Shown: in pieces, positions 20,331 through 20,443 of the stretch
How the letters are laid out: each line of letters begins with the position of its first letter
Position numbering within the stretch: position 1 is the first letter of the stretch
Source of the DNA: Actinomycetes bacterium
GTDB lineage: Bacteria > Actinomycetota > Actinomycetes > Propionibacteriales > Nocardioidaceae
Direction: 5' to 3'
Length of the DNA: 20,443 nucleotides
NCBI GenBank assembly: GCA_023417775.1
Contig: JAEZEJ010000009.1
Span: forward strand, 1 to 20,443
Notes under the pieces: model-generated
What the model saw: the letters and a program-made list of their open reading frames with translations, nothing else
Databases searched by the model: none
Told to the model about the DNA's origin: nothing
Made by a program: the position numbers and the translations under genes

Positions 20331-20443
20331 GGGTCCGCCGAACCGCCGCTCGACCACCCGGGGTCGAACCAACTCAGTGGAGCAAGCTCGCGTGTCGAGG
20401 TCACCAGGGCTGGAAAAGACGAAGGGCGGGACCGCATCCGCGG
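20331..20443. other. Unassigned edge sequence upstream of the rplJ promoter
   Basis: I see no coding frame with family resemblance, no tRNA and no clear terminator in these last 113 bp. Whatever lies upstream of rplJ in the genome is outside the window. Confidence 0.5.

Overview
The window is about 20.4 kb of GC-rich DNA from an actinobacterium. Every gene I can support lies on the minus strand. RpoB, RpoC, L10 and L7/L12 read as close relatives of the mycobacterial proteins. A full Mce (mammalian cell entry) lipid-import operon with its own MceG ATPase points to the mycolic-acid-forming Mycobacteriales (Dietzia, Gordonia, Rhodococcus, Nocardia or Tsukamurella type). The genus cannot be fixed from this window; streptomycete-type actinomycetes also carry mceG-headed mce clusters.

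Layout in transcription order, from high to low coordinates. (1) 20443-19043: a candidate promoter, an L10-type autoregulatory leader with an attenuator-like hairpin, rplJ (L10), rplL (L7/L12) and a strong terminator. (2) 19042-18567: a 476-bp gene-free stretch with that terminator, an undescribed set of five alternating inverted repeat arms on a ~71-bp period, a 14-bp perfect palindrome, and a candidate mceG promoter with two operator-like palindromes. (3) 18566-8764: mceG (ATPase), yrbEA and yrbEB (permeases), then mceA to mceF, almost all joined by 4-nt stop/start overlaps or 1-2 nt gaps. (4) 8767-7354: two Mce-associated single-span membrane proteins, separated by a long near-perfect hairpin (17 perfect outer base pairs) that abuts the ribosome binding site of the second. 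(5) 7255-5868: a short-chain dehydrogenase and a carboxymuconolactone-decarboxylase (AhpD-like) protein, coupled by an ATGA overlap. (6) 5867-1: a promoter with a ~110-nt leader, rpoB (complete) and rpoC (first 711 codons, running off the window).

How it fits together: a complete Mce transporter sits between the ribosomal stalk genes (rplJ-rplL) and the RNA polymerase genes (rpoB-rpoC). Mycobacterium keeps only the ATPase gene (mkl/mceG) in this neighbourhood and has its mce operons elsewhere. MceG should energise the YrbEA/YrbEB permease pair. MceA-F should form the heteromeric MCE-domain channel that carries hydrophobic substrates across the periplasm, with MceE lipid-anchored and the two Mam proteins accessory. 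The substrate cannot be read from the sequence. The SDR and the AhpD-like protein may act on imported substrate, but this rests on neighbourhood alone.

The most interesting unexplained items are the hairpin at 8130-8205, the repeat array at 18810-18971, the palindromes over the mceG promoter, and an EF-hand-like loop in MceA. No insertion sequence, CRISPR array, tRNA or rRNA was seen.
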